Positions 1-8,179 of a stretch of 64,000 bases of DNA are shown here, piece after piece. Made by a program: the position numbers and the translations under genes. The stretch covers positions 1 through 64,000 of the forward strand of contig CAVZTA010000012.1 in NCBI GenBank assembly GCA_963778025.1. The letters run 5' to 3'. The number at the start of each line of letters is the position of its first letter. Positions within the stretch are counted from its first letter, which is position 1. The notes beneath the pieces were generated by a model. That model searched no databases. It saw only the letters and a list, made by a program, of their open reading frames with translations, and was not told the DNA's origin. This stretch comes from CAVZTA01 sp963778025. Its GTDB lineage: Bacteria; Chloroflexota; Limnocylindria; Limnocylindrales; CSP1-4.

Positions 1-350
1 CGGCAAGCTCGGCGAGGGCAAGGCGGTGGTCGCGGGCGGCATGGTCTACGTGTCGTCCATCGGGCCGATCGATCCGGTCACCGGCCAGCTCGTCCCGGGC
101 GGCGATCAAGGACCACGCGCGTCAGTGCTTCGAGAACCTCAAGGTGAAGCTCGAGGGCGTCGGCACCTCGGTCGACAAGATCGTGTGGGCCAACTGGTCG
201 CTCAAGGACGCCACCGAGTTCGACGCCTTCAACGAGGAATGGGCGAAGTTCTTCCCGGGCGATGCGCCCGTCGGTCAGGGGACCGTGATGGGCGCGCTCC
301 AGCGCCGAGCCGGGTTCCGGGTCTCGATCGGGGTCATCGCCGAGGCCTGA
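1..350 (+). CDS. ridA: RidA/YjgF family enamine-imine deaminase, 5' end cut, frame break
   Basis: The C-terminal most of a RidA-family protein runs in from the window edge. RidA trimers hydrolyse reactive enamine/imine intermediates released by PLP enzymes. The first part reads in frame from base 2 (...VAGGMVYVSSIGPIDP...). It continues one frame over from about base 99 as AIKDHARQCFENLKVKLEGVG, which matches the conserved RidA helix, and ends in VSIGVIAEA. Removing one base near 92-104 rejoins the halves. I judge this a sequence error, not a pseudogene, because both halves are well conserved. The stop is at 348-350. The start lies outside the window. The family call is firm; the substrate is unknown. 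Confidence 0.8.
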   Translation, partial: ASSARARRWSRAAWSTCRPSGRSIRSPASSSRAAIKDHARQCFENLKVKLEGVGTSVDKIVWANWSLKDATEFDAFNEEWAKFFPGDAPVGQGTVMGALQRRAGFRVSIGVIAEA

Positions 351-376
351 GGTCAGACCCCGGCAGCCCCGCCCGA

Positions 377-2173
377 TCAGGGCTCGACGATCGATCCGGA
401 AGTAGTAGGGCACCGAGAACTCGTCACCGTCCTTCGTGGCGGTCACGTAGACGAGGAGCCCCCACCCGCCCACGGGCGGCACCGGGACCAGGACCTCGCC
501 GCCGGCGTCGGGGGTCACCGGAGCCAGACCGGCATCCTCGCCGAACCACGGCGTCCTGACGGGATCGCGGCCCGACGGCAGGATGCGGTCCTGCTCGGCA
601 TACAGCCCGCTGATCCGCGTGATCGTCCAGCCGTCGGCAACGGCGAACGACACGCTCGTCCCGGGTCGCTGATGCAGGGATGTCGCCACCGGCTGCCAGC
701 TCGGGCCGCAGTCGGTCACCGACGCGGGCCCGCCCTTGGGCGCGTAGCTCAATCCGCAGCCCTCGAAGCCGCGAAGCGTCACGAGGTCACCGGCGGTGTA
801 GTCGGGCCCGGTCATCGTGAGCGCGGGCACGTGGAACCCCGGCCCCGCGTCGATGTCCCTGGCATCCACCGCGACCGTGTACCGGAGGACGCCCTCCGTC
901 TCGAGCGAGAAGTCGAGGGTGTCATCCACGCCACGGCCGAACTCCGAGAGACCGGCCGCGTCGCACGCCACGTCGTCGCCGACACCGTCGATGATGAGCG
1001 CGATCGTCCCCGTGCCGGTGCAGCCCAGGCGGAGGTAGTAGCGGTCAGCATCGTGCGGCACCGCCACGGATCGGATGAGCGGTGCGGACTCGCTCGTCCC
1101 GCTCGCCCCGAGCAGCTTGGTGACCCCGTCGAGCTTGTCGGGCAGCTTCGGCGCCGGAAGGTCGGCCAGCGGGGTCGGCGGGACGACTTGTGTCGGCCCC
1201 GGATCGGCGAACGGATGACCGCCGGTGTCCACGAGGGCTCGATCGCCGAGCGGCTCGGGAAGCGTGACGGTGACCGGCGTCGGATCCACGCCCTCGCAGT
1301 CCTGCCCGCCGGAGAGCGGCTCGACGGCGAACCCGACCAGCACCCGGTCGGGCAGGACGACGATCTCCGGCCCGTGCAGGCGTTCGCCCACCGGCTGCCC
1401 GCTCGCGCATGCGTACTCGTGGACGAGCGCCGTGAAGGTCGTGGTGGCTGGGTCGGGCGCGGCGACGGCGGGATCCCAGGTCCACGTCGCCTCGCCCACC
1501 ACCCCGTCGACGACCGCCGATGGCCGGCACTCCGTGGCGCTTCGGACCGCCCAGGTCCCGTCCTTCTCGCTGACGTCCAGGGCGACGTACTGCTCGGCCA
1601 CGCCGAGCGGCGCGGAGAGGTAGCGCGAGCGGCCGGGCGCCTCGTCGACGAGCCAGTAGCCCGACGGCGGCAGGACCGCCTGATCGAGCGAGGGGTGGGC
1701 GAGCTCCTCACGGATCGCGGCGGCATCAGGACGGTCAGCCCGCTCGGCCGCGCCCTTCGTGGACAGGAGCGCGGCATCGAATCGTGCGTCTCCGCAGGCG
1801 TACGCGACGCCCATCGGCGCGACGGGTGTCGGTGCCGGAGTCGCGGCGGGGGATGAGCTCGCTGACGGCGACACCGGCGTCGACGGCCCCACCGTCGGCG
1901 CGATGGACGGCGACGTGAGCGGCGCGGTCGGCTGGGGCGTCGCGGCCGGGGCGGTGTCCCGGTTCACCAGCGCGTAGGCCGCGATGCCAACAGCGACCAC
2001 CACCGCGGCCGCGGCCGCGAGCGATCCGGTGAGCGCACGGCGCGCGCGGTCCGGCGTCGTTCGGCCTGGCGGCGTTCGAGCCGGTCCAGAGTCATTGTGA
2101 ACGGCAGGTCGTCGGCTTCGGCCCGGAGGGCGGCGCGGAGGCGATCCTCGACGCGCGGATCGGTCTCATGCAT
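377..2173 (-). CDS. Anti-sigma-like membrane protein with large extracytoplasmic domain (frame breaks)
   Basis: The start ATG at 2173 lies inside the end of the upstream sigma-factor gene (ATGCATGA overlap), the usual sigma/anti-sigma arrangement. Residues 1-45 are charged and cytoplasmic (MHETDPRVEDRLRAALRAEA...). After a frame break near 2040 comes a hydrophobic segment (ALTGSLAAAAAVVVAVGIAA), then a Pro/Thr/Ser linker of about 45 residues and about 450 residues of beta-rich, Cys-containing sequence with no family I recognise. The open frame would run on to base 78, antisense through ridA, which is implausible. One extra base near 380-390 would give a TGA at 379-377. Repaired length is about 598 residues. 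The anti-sigma role is inferred from position and topology; I see no clear zinc-finger anti-sigma motif (HxxxCxxC). Confidence 0.6.
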
Positions 2174-2704
2174 GGCGGGCCTCCACCGTCGCCGGTTCGC
2201 CGAGGGCCGCTCGCAGCATGACGAGCGCCTCGCGGAGCTGGGTCTTGATCGTGTTCGGGCTCTTGCCCAGGGCTGCCGCCACATCGTCGACCGGCAGGTC
2301 GGCGTAGTAACGCAGCACGACGGCCGCCCGGGTCCGCGGCGGCAGGTCGGCCAGCCCGTGCATCAGGACGACGCGATCGTCGCTGTGACGCCCGAGGTCC
2401 CCCGGCTCCGGCGCGTCCGGCACCACATGCAGCCGCACGACCCGCGCCTGGCTCCGGCGGAGCTGCAGCGCGTGGTTGGTGGCGACCCGCAGCAGCCAGG
2501 CCCGCAACGCACGCTCATCGCGGATGGAGCCGGCCTTGTCGAAGGCCGTGAGGAGCGTCTCGACGACGACGTCCTCGGCATCGGCGCGATCCGCGTGATC
2601 AGGTAGGCAACGGCCTGCAGCTCGCGGCCGTAGGTCCCGAGGAGGTCCCCGAGCGCTTCCGGTCGTCGCCGTCGCAGGGCTTCGACGGTCATCGATGCTC
2701 CCAT
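2166..2704 (-). CDS. ECF-type RNA polymerase sigma factor (one-base frame break)
   Basis: A sigma-70 family ECF factor of about 179 residues once one missing base near 2600 is restored. The N-terminal region 2 starts MTVEALRRRRPEALGDLLGT and resumes after the break as DRADAEDVVVETLLTAFDKA, followed by RALRAWLLRVATNHALQLRR. Region 4 carries LPPRTRAAVVLRYYADLPVD and the recognition helix AALGKSPNTIKTQLREAL. Start is ATG 2704 or, equally plausible, ATG 2692. The 3' end overlaps the membrane protein at 2173, so the two are probably co-transcribed and the partner probably holds this factor inactive until an extracytoplasmic signal arrives. Promoter targets are unknown. Confidence 0.85.
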
Positions 2705-2891
2705 CCCTCGCCGACGGCGTGGCCCGTCGTGCGCAGGGTAGATGCGTGAGCGGGCCCGGACGGGTGACTCGAACGTCCCGCAAGATGTCGCGGTGGGGCT
2801 GCGCCTGTCGACGAGTGGGTCTGGGATTTGCGGTTCGCCCAGGCCGACGACGGCGCTGCGGCAGCGCCCTCCGCCGTGTCACCATCCGGCC

Positions 2892-3722
2892 ATGGCCGCT
2901 GCGCGTCCCGTCCGCTTCGTCACGCGAGTCCGGCTGGACGAGACCGTCGAGCAGGTCGATCTCCCGGGCGGCCGCCTCGTCTACGTCCTGCGCCGGTCAT
3001 CGCGCTCGCGCGGGCTGCGCGTGACGATCCACCCGGCGCGCGGCGTCGTCGTGTCCGTGCCGCTCCCGACGCGCCGCGGCTGGGCGCAGCCGGTCCCGCA
3101 CGTGGAGGCCTTCCTCCGTGCGCGTGAGCGCTGGATCCTCGCGCACCTGGCGGATCAGACCGCTCGCCGTTCGGCGCTCGAGCGGCGGCCGGCGCTCGGT
3201 GCCGGCCGCACCCTCCCTCTCGAAGGCGTCCCGCACCTCGTCCGGATCCTGCCGGCCTCCACCCGTCGGAGCAGGGTCATCGTGACGAGCGGTCCTGGTG
3301 GCCCGGAGCTCTGGATCGAACAAGCGGCCACCGACCGTCGACCGCTCGAGCGGGTGCTCGACGCGTGGCTTCGCGTACGCGCGCGGGAGGCGATCGACCG
3401 AGCGATCGCCCTCCATGCACCGCCACTCCGGGTATCGCCGGCCGCCGTGACGCTGCGCGATCCGCGCTCCCGCTGGGGCTCATGTTCCCGGAGCGGTCGC
3501 CTGTCGCTGTCGTGGCGTCTGATCCTCGCGCCGCCCCAGGCGCTCGAGTCCGTCGTCGTCCACGAGCTGTGCCACCTGCGGGTGTTCGGGCACGGCCCGC
3601 GGTTCCGCGCCCTCCTTGCGGGCCGGATCCCGGACCACGCGCAGTGGCGCCGCTGGCTCCGCGAGCATGCGGCCGAGCTGCACGCGGCGCTCGACCCCTC
3701 CGGCGAGGAACACGCCGCCTGA
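2892..3722 (+). CDS. SprT/YgjP-like zinc metallopeptidase family protein (DUF45 type)
   Basis: A 276-residue protein starting MAAARPVRFVTRVRLDETVE. The C-terminal half holds the diagnostic zinc-binding stretch VVHELCHLRVFGHGPRF: HELCH supplies two His ligands and the catalytic Glu, with a further His six residues on. This is the pattern of YgjP/WSS1-SprT-like (DUF45) metallopeptidases. RDPRSRWGSCSRSGRLSLSW upstream is the conserved family block before the zinc helix. The N-terminal half (about 1-130) is the family's beta-rich lead-in, here Arg/Pro-rich. ATG 2892 was chosen because the family block begins right after it; the frame is open further upstream without conserved sequence. Substrate unknown. 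It is convergent with the gene at 3741. Confidence 0.8.
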   Translation: MAAARPVRFVTRVRLDETVEQVDLPGGRLVYVLRRSSRSRGLRVTIHPARGVVVSVPLPTRRGWAQPVPHVEAFLRARERWILAHLADQTARRSALERRPALGAGRTLPLEGVPHLVRILPASTRRSRVIVTSGPGGPELWIEQAATDRRPLERVLDAWLRVRAREAIDRAIALHAPPLRVSPAAVTLRDPRSRWGSCSRSGRLSLSWRLILAPPQALESVVVHELCHLRVFGHGPRFRALLAGRIPDHAQWRRWLREHAAELHAALDPSGEEHAA

Positions 3723-3740
3723 CCCGGGCGACGGCCGCGC

Positions 3741-4241
3741 TCAGCGGTCGTCGAGGATCTCGATCTCCGGCTCGGGAGTCGCTTCTGCTTCGGTGACGCC
3801 CGAGCGATGCCACGACCAGTGGACGTCGTCGTCCTCCTGCACGCCCACCGGCCAGCCATCGCCGCGGTAGCCGAGGAAGCCCTGGCCGAACGACAGTCGG
3901 GTGCGACCCTCGACGATGCGCAGCACCACCATCGTGGCGGCACCGAGGAGCACGAGCAGCGGCACGCGGACATCGCCGGACCAGGCGGCCACCGCGACGA
4001 CGATGAGGGTGGTGCCGGCGAGCGCGGCCCCGAAGGCGCGGGGCGAGACCTCGAGCGACGCCATCAGCAGCGAGACGGCCGGCGCCGCCCGCACCGACCC
4101 ATCCGCCGGCATCCCCGCGGGCTCGGCCGAGGTCGTCACGCGGCGGATCGTGGGCTCGAGGCGACGAAGCGCAGCGGACGGCACGCGATCCGCTCCGTCG
4201 CGGTGCCGCTCGTCGTCGACTCGACGCGCTCGCCCGGTCAT
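3741..4241 (-). CDS. Hypothetical two-helix membrane protein
   Basis: I do not recognise this 166-residue protein. From ATG 4241 it has a charged, Arg-rich N-terminal third, then two adjacent membrane segments (FGAALAGTTLIVVAVAAW and VRVPLLVLLGAATMVVLRIV). It ends in an acidic tail with many Glu and Asp. The start overlaps the stop of the GH38 remnant upstream by four bases (ATGA), so the two probably shared a transcript. An alternative start lies at 4286. The hydrophobic hairpin and acidic tail argue for a real gene; function unknown. Confidence 0.5.
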   Translation of the reverse strand: MTGRARRVDDERHRDGADRVPSAALRRLEPTIRRVTTSAEPAGMPADGSVRAAPAVSLLMASLEVSPRAFGAALAGTTLIVVAVAAWSGDVRVPLLVLLGAATMVVLRIVEGRTRLSFGQGFLGYRGDGWPVGVQEDDDVHWSWHRSGVTEAEATPEPEIEILDDR

Positions 4242-4698
4242 GACGTCGCCATGATGCGCGCCCGGAGCGCCCTCGTCGACTGCCATGGGCACGCCATGTC
4301 TGGGCCCGGGAATGCGATGCCGAAGCAGCCTTGACACCCCGCTGGGCACCGGTCGCGGACGATCGTCTCGCCCGAGACGAGGAATTCGTCGAGCAGGATG
4401 CGCCACGGCCCGACCGCCATCCGTCCACGCGCGATCGCGGCGCGGATGTCGGGCTCACGATCGGGTCGCAGCTCGAGGTAGTCGTCGATCGTGGCCGTCT
4501 GGCCGTCGAGCGTGAACGCGAGGTCGGGCTGGACGGCCATGCGGTCGAGGAGCTGGTCGGACAGGGCGACGAGCCGCATCCGGAACGTCTGGAACGGCAG
4601 GTACCACTCGCGTTCCCAGTGGGTGTATGGGGGACGAGATGGATGACGGCCCGAGCGTCGCCCGAGGTGTCGCTCGGCGTCTCGTCGTCGGCGATCAT
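4238..4698 (-). pseudogene. Remnant of a GH38-type alpha-mannosidase (N-terminal domain only)
   Basis: From ATG 4698 (MIADDETPSDTSGDARAVIH) the protein reads to a frame break near 4620. It then continues THWEREWYLPFQTFRMRL..., LDGQTATIDDYLELRPD and GRMAVGPWRILLDEFLVSGE. These are the hallmark N-terminal blocks of glycoside hydrolase family 38: the HWDREW zinc/substrate motif, DGQ and the GPW-DEFLVSGE block. Known GH38 enzymes run to roughly 800-1000 residues. Here similarity stops after about 140 residues and the frame ends in a Cys-containing tail unrelated to GH38. The catalytic Asp block and all later domains are missing, so I call it a degraded gene, unlike the single-base breaks elsewhere. 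An assembly deletion is the alternative. Confidence 0.65.
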
Positions 4699-4907
4699 CC
4701 GGGCGTGCTCCTGACTGGCTGGCTGTCGGCGCGGCGGTGCGAGCGCTTGGTCGATGATAGGGAGGGGTCGCGCGATGAACGGGTCGTTCGGCCCGGTCGC
4801 CGTCGACCTTCGTCCATGGCAACGGTTCGGTAACACCCACGAGATTCGCGGAACGCGATGGCGCGCTCGGCCGTCACACGTACGACCCGCCATCGCTGGA
4901 GGCCTGC

Positions 4908-5552
4908 TTGTCCACGCGTCTCGCCCTGCTCGTCGCCACCGCCGCGCTCGTCGTCACCGCGTGTGGCGCGAGCGCCACTGCCACGGTCGCGCCCGTCACG
5001 CCGACGCCCGTCCCCGCCCAGCCGGACCTGACGCCGGTGCCCGGATCGCCCGAGGAGCCCACGCCGACGGTCGCCCTGCCCGAAGGCGACGTGGACGGCG
5101 TCCAGGAGGGTGCCCCGGAGCTCGCGATCGAGTCGGACGGCCCTGACTCGCTCGAGATCTCGGTCGCCGACTCCACCGCGAAGGCCTGGCGGATCCGGAT
5201 CAGCGGCACCGACGCGGCCGATCGCCTGGAGCTCATCGTCGAGACCGGCGACATCGTCCCGGCCATCCACATCGACGAGATCGTCGGCAACGAGGTCGTC
5301 TCGACCGATGACCTGACCCGGATGCCCGACGAGCCCACGGTCGCCGCAGGCGGCTGCCATCGCACGGTGGATGTGTGCTTCTCGTCGGACGGCATCCATC
5401 TCGACGATACGGATGGCGTCCTGACCGCCCGCTTCACCTTCCGTGATCCCTCGACGCGGATCGCGATCACGGGCTCCACGGCCGGCTGGCCCGCCGAACC
5501 GTTCATCCTCGGCGACTGGCACGACAGCCAGACGTTCAAGTCCTGGGAATAG
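4908..5552 (+). CDS. Secreted lipoprotein of unknown function
   Basis: A 214-residue protein read from TTG 4908. It has a signal peptide ending in a lipobox (LVVTAC, Cys at about residue 19), a Pro/Thr-rich linker of about 35 residues, and a globular domain of about 150 residues starting ELAIESDGPDSLEISVADST. The paired Cys in GGCHRTVDVCFSS could form a disulphide. Expected location is lipid-anchored on the outer face of the membrane. I do not recognise the domain. A strong hairpin follows 31 bases after the stop. No partner gene on this strand lies nearby. Confidence 0.7.
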   Translation: MSTRLALLVATAALVVTACGASATATVAPVTPTPVPAQPDLTPVPGSPEEPTPTVALPEGDVDGVQEGAPELAIESDGPDSLEISVADSTAKAWRIRISGTDAADRLELIVETGDIVPAIHIDEIVGNEVVSTDDLTRMPDEPTVAAGGCHRTVDVCFSSDGIHLDDTDGVLTARFTFRDPSTRIAITGSTAGWPAEPFILGDWHDSQTFKSWE

Positions 5553-5583
5553 CCGCTCCGCGCTCCCCGCTGCGACGCGCATC

Positions 5584-5610
5584 GAAGCCCCGGCCCAGCG
5601 CCGGGGCTTC
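5584..5610 (+). terminator. Hairpin terminator after the lipoprotein gene
   Basis: A perfect 10-bp stem (GAAGCCCCGG / CCGGGGCTTC) with a 7-base loop lies 31 bases after the lipoprotein stop. There is no U-rich tail beyond two T, as for most hairpins in this GC-rich window. Confidence 0.6.
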
Positions 5611-5628
5611 CCGATTCCCAGGGACCAC

Positions 5629-5958
5629 CGACAGGACGGTGCCGACACCCGATGAACCGTCCTTCCGTCCTCAGGCGGTCGAGATGCAAGGCGGCCGGGA
5701 GGAGCGGAGCGAGCGGCCTCGGATGGCCGTGAGCGAGCACCGGATCGGCCAACGCGGCAGCCGCGCCGCAGCCCAGGGTTCTGCATGACGTCCGAGCGCC
5801 GACAGGACGGTGCCGACGCCCGATGACTCGCCCTTCCGGCGTCAGGCGGTCCAGATGCAAGGCGGCGCAGGAGGAGCGGAGCGCGCGCACCCGGATGGCG
5901 CAAGCGAGCACCGGACGCGGCAACGCGGCAGATGGGCCGCATGACGTCGGACCGTTGG
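5629..5958. repeat. Degenerate tandem repeat, two copies of about 171 bp
   Basis: The first copy starts at 5629 and the second at 5800, both with CGACAGGACGGTGCCGAC. The copies share several blocks in order: CAGGCGGTC.AGATGCAAGGC, GAGGAGCGGAGCG, GCGAGCACCGGA, CAACGCGGCAG and CATGACGTC. Between these blocks they differ by substitutions and small indels. They fill the space between the lipoprotein terminator and two tRNA genes. Neither strand gives a convincing protein. The unit could be a dispersed genomic repeat or a structured RNA. Confidence 0.65.
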
Positions 5959-5971
5959 ATCGGCGGAGGGA

Positions 5972-6056
5972 TGGTGGGCCGGGGCAGAATCGAACTGCCA
6001 CAGTCATAGACGAGGGTTTTACAGACCCTTGGGCTCACCACCTGCCCAACCGACCC
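5972..6056 (-). tRNA. tRNA-Tyr(GTA)
   Basis: An 85-base type-II tRNA on the minus strand. The acceptor stem is GGGTCGG / CCGGCCC with one G-T pair and an encoded ACCA end. The anticodon stem is AGGGT/ACCCT with loop CTGTAAA, giving anticodon GTA. A variable arm of about 13 bases precedes the T-arm GGCAG-TTCGATT-CTGCC. A long variable arm is expected for bacterial tRNA-Tyr. It is followed upstream by tRNA-Ala 45 bases away, so the pair may be co-transcribed. Confidence 0.92.
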
Positions 6057-6101
6057 GGTGATCGGATCGCGCCGCGACCGTCGAACGTTCCCTGGGGGTG
6101 C

Positions 6102-6177
6102 TGGTGGAGATGAGGGGACTCGAACCCCTGACCCCCGCGATGCGAACGCGGTGCTCTCCCAGCTGAGCTACATCCCC
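6102..6177 (-). tRNA. tRNA-Ala(CGC)
   Basis: A 76-base tRNA on the minus strand. The acceptor stem is GGGGATG / CATCTCC with an encoded ACCA end. The D-arm is GCTCAGCTGGGAGAGC. The anticodon stem is CCGCG/CGCGG with loop TTCGCAT, giving anticodon CGC (Ala, reads GCG). The T-arm is AGGGG-TTCGAGT-CCCCT. All elements are canonical. Confidence 0.95.
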
Positions 6178-6226
6178 ACGGGAACGGTCCGACACGCGGT
6201 CCGTGACCGGTGCGAGAGTGTAGCAG

Positions 6227-7114
6227 ATGCCCTCCGGACTCCTGTACGGCCTGGTGGCTGCCGTCGGCTGGGGTCTCGTGGACGTCATCGCCTCCGTGAC
6301 CGGCAAGCGACTCGGGCCGATCGCCTTCGCCGCCGCCACCCAGTCCATCGGCTTGGCCGTGTTCGTCGCGCTCGCGATCATCACGCGAACGACCATCGGG
6401 CCGACCGCCGCCGGCGAGGCGTTCCTGTTCGGTGGGGTCGCCGCGATCGGCTACCTGGCCGCCTTCACCGCGCTCAGGATCGGCCCGCTCGCCGTCGTCA
6501 GCCCGGTGATGGCGTCCTATGGCGGGCTGACCGTCGTGCTCGCGGTGGTCTTCCGGAACGAGCAGCTCACATCGGCGCAATGGGTCGGCGTGGCGCTGAC
6601 GACGAGCGGCATCGTGCTCGCGGCGCTCGTCCTCGATGACGGCATCCGCAAGGCGCGGCCCGTGAGCGCGGGCGTCGCGTTCGCGCTGATCGCCTGTCTC
6701 GGATTCGCCTTCGCGACCGTCGGGCTCGCGGCACCGATCCAGGCCGCCGGCTGGCTGCCCGCGACGGTCATCTCGAGGTTCGGCAACGTCGCCCTGGTCC
6801 TGACGTTCCTCGCCGTTGCGGTCGTCCTGAAGCCAAAGGCCCTCGATGGGGCGGTCGCACGGCACCCCGACGCGGGCCGGGGGCTGGTGATCGGGCTGCT
6901 GGCGGTCGGCCTGCTCGACGCCGCCGCGAACACGAGCTTCGCCGTGGGCCTGGAGCGGTCGGAGACGTGGGTCGTGGGGCTCAGCTCGTCGTTCGGGCCA
7001 GCACTGGCGATCGTCTTCGCGGTCCTTGCCCTTCGCGAGCGGCCGCGACCGACGCAATGGCTGGGGCTCGCGGCGCTCGGGCTCGGCGTCGTCGTGCTGG
7101 CGTTGCCGATCTGA
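6227..7114 (+). CDS. EamA/DMT-superfamily transporter
   Basis: A 295-residue integral membrane protein from ATG 6227. It shows the ten-helix, two-repeat architecture of EamA drug/metabolite transporters. The first repeat has ALRIGPLAVVSPVMASYGGL followed by an acidic loop (RNEQLTSAQW). The second has the equivalent VVGLSSSFGPALAIVFAVLA followed by RERPRPTQWLGLAALGLGVV. The substrate cannot be told from sequence. It ends three bases before the convergent histidine kinase. A second, diverged member of the family lies at 29381. Confidence 0.85.
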   Translation: MPSGLLYGLVAAVGWGLVDVIASVTGKRLGPIAFAAATQSIGLAVFVALAIITRTTIGPTAAGEAFLFGGVAAIGYLAAFTALRIGPLAVVSPVMASYGGLTVVLAVVFRNEQLTSAQWVGVALTTSGIVLAALVLDDGIRKARPVSAGVAFALIACLGFAFATVGLAAPIQAAGWLPATVISRFGNVALVLTFLAVAVVLKPKALDGAVARHPDAGRGLVIGLLAVGLLDAAANTSFAVGLERSETWVVGLSSSFGPALAIVFAVLALRERPRPTQWLGLAALGLGVVVLALPI

Positions 7115-7117
7115 CGC

Positions 7118-8179
7118 TCACGCGGGCAGGCTGAACCAGAAGCGCGTCGCGCCCTCGGCCGATTCCGCGCCGACACGGCCGCCTGCACCCTCGACCAGCT
7201 GCTTGACGATGGCCAGGCCGATGCCGGCGCCGCCGTGCGCCCGATCGCGCGACTTCTCGACCCGGTAGAAGCGCTCGAAGACCCGTGGCAGGTCGTCCGC
7301 CGGGATCCCGTCGCCGGTGTTCACGACCGAGACCAGCACATCGGCGGGTCGTCGTTCGGCGCGGACGGTGACGCGACCACCGCGTGGTGTGTAGCGCGCC
7401 GCGTTCGACAGCAGGTTCGCCAGCACCTGGGCGAGATGGTCGGGGTCGGCACGCGCCGCCAGGTGATCGGGCACGTCGACCTGGAGCTCGAGACCGGCGC
7501 GCTCGAGGGTCGGCATCGCGAGCGCCAGGGCACTGCGGATGTGTGCCGCAAGGTCGAGGTCGACCATCGGAGGGCCACCGACATCCTCACCCTCGGCGAG
7601 GGCGTCGAGCGACCGCGAGAGCCGGACCAGCCGGTCGACCTCCTCGCGGAGCGACTCGTAGGTCGCGGCATCGCCTTCGATGACGCCGTCGCGCAGCGCC
7701 TCGAGGTAGCCCTGCAGGTTCGTCAGCGGCGTCCGCAGCTCGTGCGCGGCGTTGGCGATGAAATCGCGGCGCATCCGCTCCTGGTCGGCAAGGGCGGCGG
7801 CCATCTGGTTGAACGAGTCGGCGACGGAGCGCAGCTCCTCCGGGCCTTCGCGGGGGACGCGCGCGGCGTAGTCGCCCTCGGCCACGCGGCGTGCCGCGGT
7901 GCCCACCTCGGCCAGGGGGCGAGCCAGCATCCGCGCGAGGACGACCGCGATGACCAGCGCCGCCGCGATCGCCACGACGGCCGCCCCGACGACGACCTGC
8001 GTGACCGACTGGTCGTACATCGCCCGGGCATGGTCGGCGCTGTCACCGGCCTCGACCATGAGTGCCGCGAACGCCTCGCCGCCGACGATGACGACGCCGA
8101 TGACGAGGATCGCCATGCCGATGCCCGCCGTCGCGATGGCCGCGAGCGCGATCCGTCCGGCGAGGCCACGCACGCTCAT
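7118..8179 (-). CDS. Membrane sensor histidine kinase (HAMP, HisKA, HATPase)
   Basis: A 353-residue sensor kinase. TM1 spans about residues 9-33 (IALAAIATAGIGMAILVIGV). A very short periplasmic loop of about 25 residues follows, then TM2 at about 60-82. A HAMP domain ends at about 130. The H-box DFIANAAHELRTPL has the phospho-acceptor His146. The ATPase domain shows NLLSNAARYTP, GDGIPADDLPRVFERFYR and GGAGIGLAIVK. With so short a loop, sensing probably occurs in or near the membrane. The start overlaps the regulator stop (ATGA), so the pair forms one operon, regulator first. Confidence 0.92.
   Translation of the reverse strand: MSVRGLAGRIALAAIATAGIGMAILVIGVVIVGGEAFAALMVEAGDSADHARAMYDQSVTQVVVGAAVVAIAAALVIAVVLARMLARPLAEVGTAARRVAEGDYAARVPREGPEELRSVADSFNQMAAALADQERMRRDFIANAAHELRTPLTNLQGYLEALRDGVIEGDAATYESLREEVDRLVRLSRSLDALAEGEDVGGPPMVDLDLAAHIRSALALAMPTLERAGLELQVDVPDHLAARADPDHLAQVLANLLSNAARYTPRGGRVTVRAERRPADVLVSVVNTGDGIPADDLPRVFERFYRVEKSRDRAHGGAGIGLAIVKQLVEGAGGRVGAESAEGATRFWFSLPA

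Noticed and set aside
26..559. Long plus-strand open frame over ridA and beyond
   Set aside because: Only the first part matches RidA. After the frame break it is an Arg/Pro-rich shadow, while the next frame carries the conserved RidA sequence.
672..1856. Plus-strand open frame antisense to the anti-sigma-like gene
   Set aside because: Arg-rich composition typical of GC-rich shadows, no domain, and the opposite strand encodes a signal-anchor protein with sensible composition.
5629..5958. CRISPR array
   Set aside because: Only two long degenerate units of 171 bp, no short direct repeats with spacers, and no cas genes.
6082..6091. LexA-like GAACGTTC upstream of the tRNA-Tyr gene
   Set aside because: It lacks the 4-base centre required between the half-sites and lies between tRNA genes.
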